From Oceanospirillum sp048270425 (GTDB lineage: Bacteria > Pseudomonadota > Gammaproteobacteria > Pseudomonadales > Halomonadaceae), in assembly GCA_048270425.1 (NCBI GenBank), contig JBLWSY010000004.1, forward strand, positions 62,001 to 126,000: a DNA stretch of 64,000 bases, in the 5' to 3' direction. Positions 61,417 to 64,000 of the stretch are shown piece by piece; positions within the stretch are counted from its first letter, which is position 1; every line of letters starts with the position of its first letter. Position numbers and translations under genes: made by a program. Below the pieces are notes generated by a model. It was not told the DNA's origin. It searched no databases and was given only the letters and a program-made list of their open reading frames with translations.

Positions 61417-61989
61417 GTGTTGGATCCACAGCAACTGACTTCTCTCAGGGCTGCATCCCGCCCTGAATGGGAACAACTCAACTGGGCATCACCCCATACA
61501 CCGGGGCAGGTCCAGCCCGATTCTGAATGGCTGGACTGGCTAACCGACAGCTCTTCACTGACCAAGCGCCTGAAACAGGTCAGCGACCATAGATTTCATG
61601 TCCAGCTGTTGCAGCAACGCCTGCTTAAACCGGCCCTGAATGAGTGTAAAGTACTGGGCATGGGCACGCAGGAGCATGCACTGGTGCGTCAGGTGATTCT
61701 TCACGGGATCAACCAGCCCTGGGTATTTGCCAGAACCGTGATTCCTCTGCCAACGCTCAATCAGGGGAATCGCCACCTGATGTTGCTCGGAAACCGCTCT
61801 TTGGGTAGCGTATTGTTCAAGAATGCCCGGACCCAACGCACCTCTCAGGAGATCACCCGTAATCAGCCTGATTTTTGCGCACCTTTTATCTGGGGCAGAC
61901 GTTCGACCTTTGAAATAGGTCAGGCTCCGTTATTGGTTACTGAGCTGTTTCTGGAACCATTCCGCGACTATCTGAACCTGAGCCTCTGA
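61417..61989 (+). CDS. ubiC: Chorismate-pyruvate lyase
   Basis: This 190-residue enzyme makes 4-hydroxybenzoate from chorismate, the first step of ubiquinone synthesis. RQVILHGINQPWVFARTVIP, LGNRSLGSVLF and RRSTFEIGQAPLLVTELFL are family blocks. The start is GTG 61417 or TTG 61420; AGAGG is 3 or 6 bases upstream respectively. It is followed by ubiA, which uses its product. Confidence 0.94.
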   Translation: MLDPQQLTSLRAASRPEWEQLNWASPHTPGQVQPDSEWLDWLTDSSSLTKRLKQVSDHRFHVQLLQQRLLKPALNECKVLGMGTQEHALVRQVILHGINQPWVFARTVIPLPTLNQGNRHLMLLGNRSLGSVLFKNARTQRTSQEITRNQPDFCAPFIWGRRSTFEIGQAPLLVTELFLEPFRDYLNLSL

Positions 61990-62041
61990 TTTACCCGTCA
62001 CTAACTGATGTTTGCCCGAGAGCAAGCCGAGGAATCTTCTG

Positions 62042-62917
62042 ATGTCATCCGTTGCCTTCATTCAGCAGCAGTTTCCCCATTACATCAAACTGATGCGTAT
62101 CGACCGCCCCATAGGAACCTATCTGCTGCTCTGGCCTACCCTGTGGGCACTCTGGATCGCGGCAGAAGGCGTACCGGATTGGGACGTTCTGGTAATTTTT
62201 GTTCTGGGTGTTTACAGCATGCGGGCTGCGGGCTGCGTCATTAACGACTTTGCTGACCGCAAGATCGACGGTCATGTGGAGCGCACCAGAGAACGCCCGC
62301 TGGCCACGGGTGATGTCAGCGCCAAAGAAGCGATCGGCCTGTTTATTGTTTTGGGCTTGCTCTCTTTCGGACTGGTGCTGATGACCAACCCTCTTACCAT
62401 TCTTTTGTCTCTGGGCGGCATCCTGCTGGCCTTTATGTACCCCTTTATGAAACGCTACACCCATTTGCCGCAAGTGGTACTGGGAGCGGCCTTCTCATGG
62501 GCTATTCCAATGGCTTATGCCGCTCAAACCAACAGTGTACCGGTTGAGGCTTGGTTGTTGTTCGCGGCCAAACTGCTGTGGACTGTGGCCTACGACACCC
62601 AGTACGCCATGGTAGACCGAAATGACGATGTGAAGATCGGAGTGAAATCCACTGCGATTCTCTTTGGCGAACTGGACAGACACATTATTGCACTGCTGCA
62701 GATTCTGGCGGTATCAGCCCTGTTGCTTGTCGCGGTTCATAAAGGCCTTGGCATCTGGTTTTATCTGGGACTTTCCGGGGCTTGCGCGCTCTTTATTCAT
62801 CAGACCCGGCTTATTTTCTATCGCAACCGGGAAGACTGCTTTAAAGCATTCCTTAACAATCATTGGGTCGGTGTTCTGATTCTGCTGGGAATCATCCTGG
62901 ACTATGCTGTGAGATAG
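62042..62917 (+). CDS. ubiA: 4-hydroxybenzoate octaprenyltransferase
   Basis: This 291-residue membrane prenyltransferase attaches the polyprenyl tail to 4-hydroxybenzoate. About eight membrane helices are visible. Both Asp-rich Mg-prenyl-diphosphate motifs are present (NDFADRKID and DTQYAMVDRNDD). GAGGAA 7 bases before ATG 62042 decides the start. Length equals E. coli UbiA (290). Confidence 0.96.
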   Translation: MSSVAFIQQQFPHYIKLMRIDRPIGTYLLLWPTLWALWIAAEGVPDWDVLVIFVLGVYSMRAAGCVINDFADRKIDGHVERTRERPLATGDVSAKEAIGLFIVLGLLSFGLVLMTNPLTILLSLGGILLAFMYPFMKRYTHLPQVVLGAAFSWAIPMAYAAQTNSVPVEAWLLFAAKLLWTVAYDTQYAMVDRNDDVKIGVKSTAILFGELDRHIIALLQILAVSALLLVAVHKGLGIWFYLGLSGACALFIHQTRLIFYRNREDCFKAFLNNHWVGVLILLGIILDYAVR

Positions 62918-62968
62918 CACCCTGCCGGTGACTGTTATATTCGGCGGAAGTTCACACAAACGTCATCA

Positions 62969-62986
62969 TGTCATCTTATTGTCATA
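62969..62986 (+). promoter_or_regulatory. Pho box upstream of phoB
   Basis: TGTCAT occurs at 62969-62974 and again at 62980-62985, exactly 11 bases apart, the spacing of the PhoB half-sites. A weaker CGTCAT at 62961 precedes it. It lies 62 bases before the phoB start, indicating autoregulation by phosphorylated PhoB. Confidence 0.75.
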
Positions 62987-63046
62987 TTTACTCGCTGTAA
63001 TAATGATATTACTGATGACATAACCGACTTAGACGGGAACACGGAA

Positions 63047-63736
63047 ATGACAGGAAAAACCGTCCTGATTGTAGATGACGAAGCCCCGATCAGGGAGATG
63101 ATCGCGGTTGCCCTTGAAATGGCAGATTATACCTGTCTGGAAGCGGAAAACGCCCAGCAGGCTCATGCCATGGTGATCGATAAACGCCCGGATCTGATTC
63201 TTCTGGATTGGATGATGCCGGGAACCAGTGGTGTTGAGTTGGCCCGTCGCCTGAAACGCGACCCGGTAACGGCCGAAACCCCAGTGATTATGCTGACCGC
63301 TAAAGGCGAAGAAGATAATAAAGTTCAGGGGCTTGAGGCCGGTGCGGATGATTACATCACCAAGCCTTTCTCCCCCCGTGAGCTGGTTGCGCGCCTGAAA
63401 GCCGTTTTGCGACGAACCACACCAAAAGGGATTGAAGACCCGGTTGATGTTGATGGACTGGTGCTAGACCCTGCCAGCCACCGGGTGACGTCTGATGGCG
63501 AACCTCTTGAGATCGGACCAACGGAATTTCGTCTGCTGCAGTTCTTTATGACACACCAGGAACGGGCATACACACGAAATCAGCTGCTGGATCAGGTATG
63601 GGGCGGTAACGTCTATGTCGAAGAGCGCACTGTAGATGTTCACATCCGTCGCTTGCGCAAAGCGTTGGGTGAAAAACACGAACAATTGATCCAAACAGTG
63701 CGCGGGACAGGTTATCGTTTTTCCGTTAAGGTCTGA
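63047..63736 (+). CDS. phoB: Phosphate regulon response regulator PhoB
   Basis: This 229-residue OmpR-family regulator has an N-terminal receiver (acidic D10-D11, phospho-acceptor D54 in LILLDWMMPG, K at TAKGEEDN) and a C-terminal winged helix (TEFRLLQFFMTHQERAYTRNQLLDQVWG, VDVHIRRLRKAL). It activates the Pho regulon under phosphate starvation. A Pho box precedes it and phoR follows. Confidence 0.96.
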   Translation: MTGKTVLIVDDEAPIREMIAVALEMADYTCLEAENAQQAHAMVIDKRPDLILLDWMMPGTSGVELARRLKRDPVTAETPVIMLTAKGEEDNKVQGLEAGADDYITKPFSPRELVARLKAVLRRTTPKGIEDPVDVDGLVLDPASHRVTSDGEPLEIGPTEFRLLQFFMTHQERAYTRNQLLDQVWGGNVYVEERTVDVHIRRLRKALGEKHEQLIQTVRGTGYRFSVKV

Positions 63737-63764
63737 TACCAGATCAATCATCTGCTGAACTGAT

Positions 63765-63803
63765 AAACGGCCTGATCTGTCACTGCGGATCGGGCCGTTT
63801 TCC
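63765..63803 (+). terminator. Hairpin with T-tract between phoB and phoR
   Basis: A 13-bp stem with one T-G pair (63765-63777 with 63788-63800) is followed by tttt at its end. It could lower phoR expression relative to phoB. Confidence 0.65.
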
Positions 63804-63845
63804 CAATGGTTCAGCTTCTACGGGCAAGAAGTAAGGTAATCGCTT

Positions 63846-64000
63846 GTGACTCCAATCTGGCAAGCAGAACTCACACGGATCGTCTATATCGCCTTGTTTG
63901 CAGCGATCGTTGGCTGGCTATCGGGCTCTATGGCCTGGGCGCTGACCACCGTGATGGGAATCTACATTGTTTTTGCACTGCGTTTTTTGCAGCGCCTTGA
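63846..64000 (+). CDS. phoR: Phosphate sensor histidine kinase PhoR, N-terminal part (cut by window edge)
   Basis: From GTG 63846 the frame encodes MTPIWQAELTRIVYIALFAA and continues with two hydrophobic helices to the window edge, the short membrane anchor typical of PhoR. AAGG lies upstream. The kinase domains are outside the window. Position directly after phoB supports the call. Confidence 0.85.
   Translation, partial: MTPIWQAELTRIVYIALFAAIVGWLSGSMAWALTTVMGIYIVFALRFLQRL

Noticed and set aside
1..64000. CRISPR arrays, tRNA or rRNA genes
   Set aside because: No spaced direct-repeat array, cas gene, tRNA cloverleaf or rRNA segment was recognised on either strand.

Overview
The window looks like a chromosomal segment of a marine-type gammaproteobacterium, most likely in or near the Oceanospirillales or Pseudomonadales. 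The evidence is gene order. The blocks pilT/yggS-proC-yggT-metX-metW-DUF4426-rdgB-hemW, thiS-thiG-trmB, pyrE/crc, rph/yicC, gmk-rpoZ-spoT-ridA and ubiC-ubiA-phoB-phoR are all familiar from Pseudomonas. Crc, a BdlA-like sensor, a YbaK-HDOD protein, several c-di-GMP enzymes and an intracellular PHA depolymerase fit the same group. The taxonomic placement is inference; no rRNA or tRNA gene was recognised.

Layout. 1-7.3 kb holds the proline/methionine/haem housekeeping block, with a strongly foldable leader before metX. 7.3-17.3 kb holds a PAS-GGDEF-EAL protein, tolC, an unknown gene, a TPP riboswitch with thiC, a coupled periplasmic-domain/GGDEF pair and a stand-alone EAL protein. 17.4-21 kb holds an SDR overlapping a DASH cryptochrome, then a PHA depolymerase. 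21-30.4 kb holds trmB-thiG-thiS, small membrane and thioesterase genes, dgt, yfaZ, pyrE/crc, rph and yicC. 50.8-64 kb holds gmk-rpoZ-spoT-ridA, a BdlA-like receptor, an SDR, recG, a YbaK-HDOD protein, HU, ubiC-ubiA and phoB-phoR, with a Pho box before phoB.

About 20.4 kb (30426-50841) separates yicC from gmk, which are close neighbours in related genomes, and most of it is an anti-foreign-DNA island. On the + strand there is one compact operon: type I restriction-modification hsdR-hsdM-hsdS, an AAA/ABC-type ATPase, an HNH nuclease overlapping it by one base, and a second HNH nuclease. On the - strand there is a complete SMC/condensin-type Wadjet-like (Jet/Mks) operon in the order SMC ATPase (JetC) - MukE-like (JetB) - MukF-like (JetA) - TOPRIM nuclease (JetD). 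This differs from the usual jetA-B-C-D order. An AraC/GyrI regulator lies between the two systems; a polysaccharide deacetylase and a DUF2135-TPR protein follow. No integrase, transposase or attachment site is visible.

The defence parts are expected to work at different levels: HsdRMS cuts unmodified DNA, the ATPase-HNH pair resembles two-gene ATPase-nuclease defences such as Septu, and the Jet operon would recognise DNA topology and cleave plasmids through JetD. The best candidates for something undescribed are the re-ordered Jet operon with its short JetD, the hsd-ATPase-HNH-HNH combination, and the leader RNA of metX.
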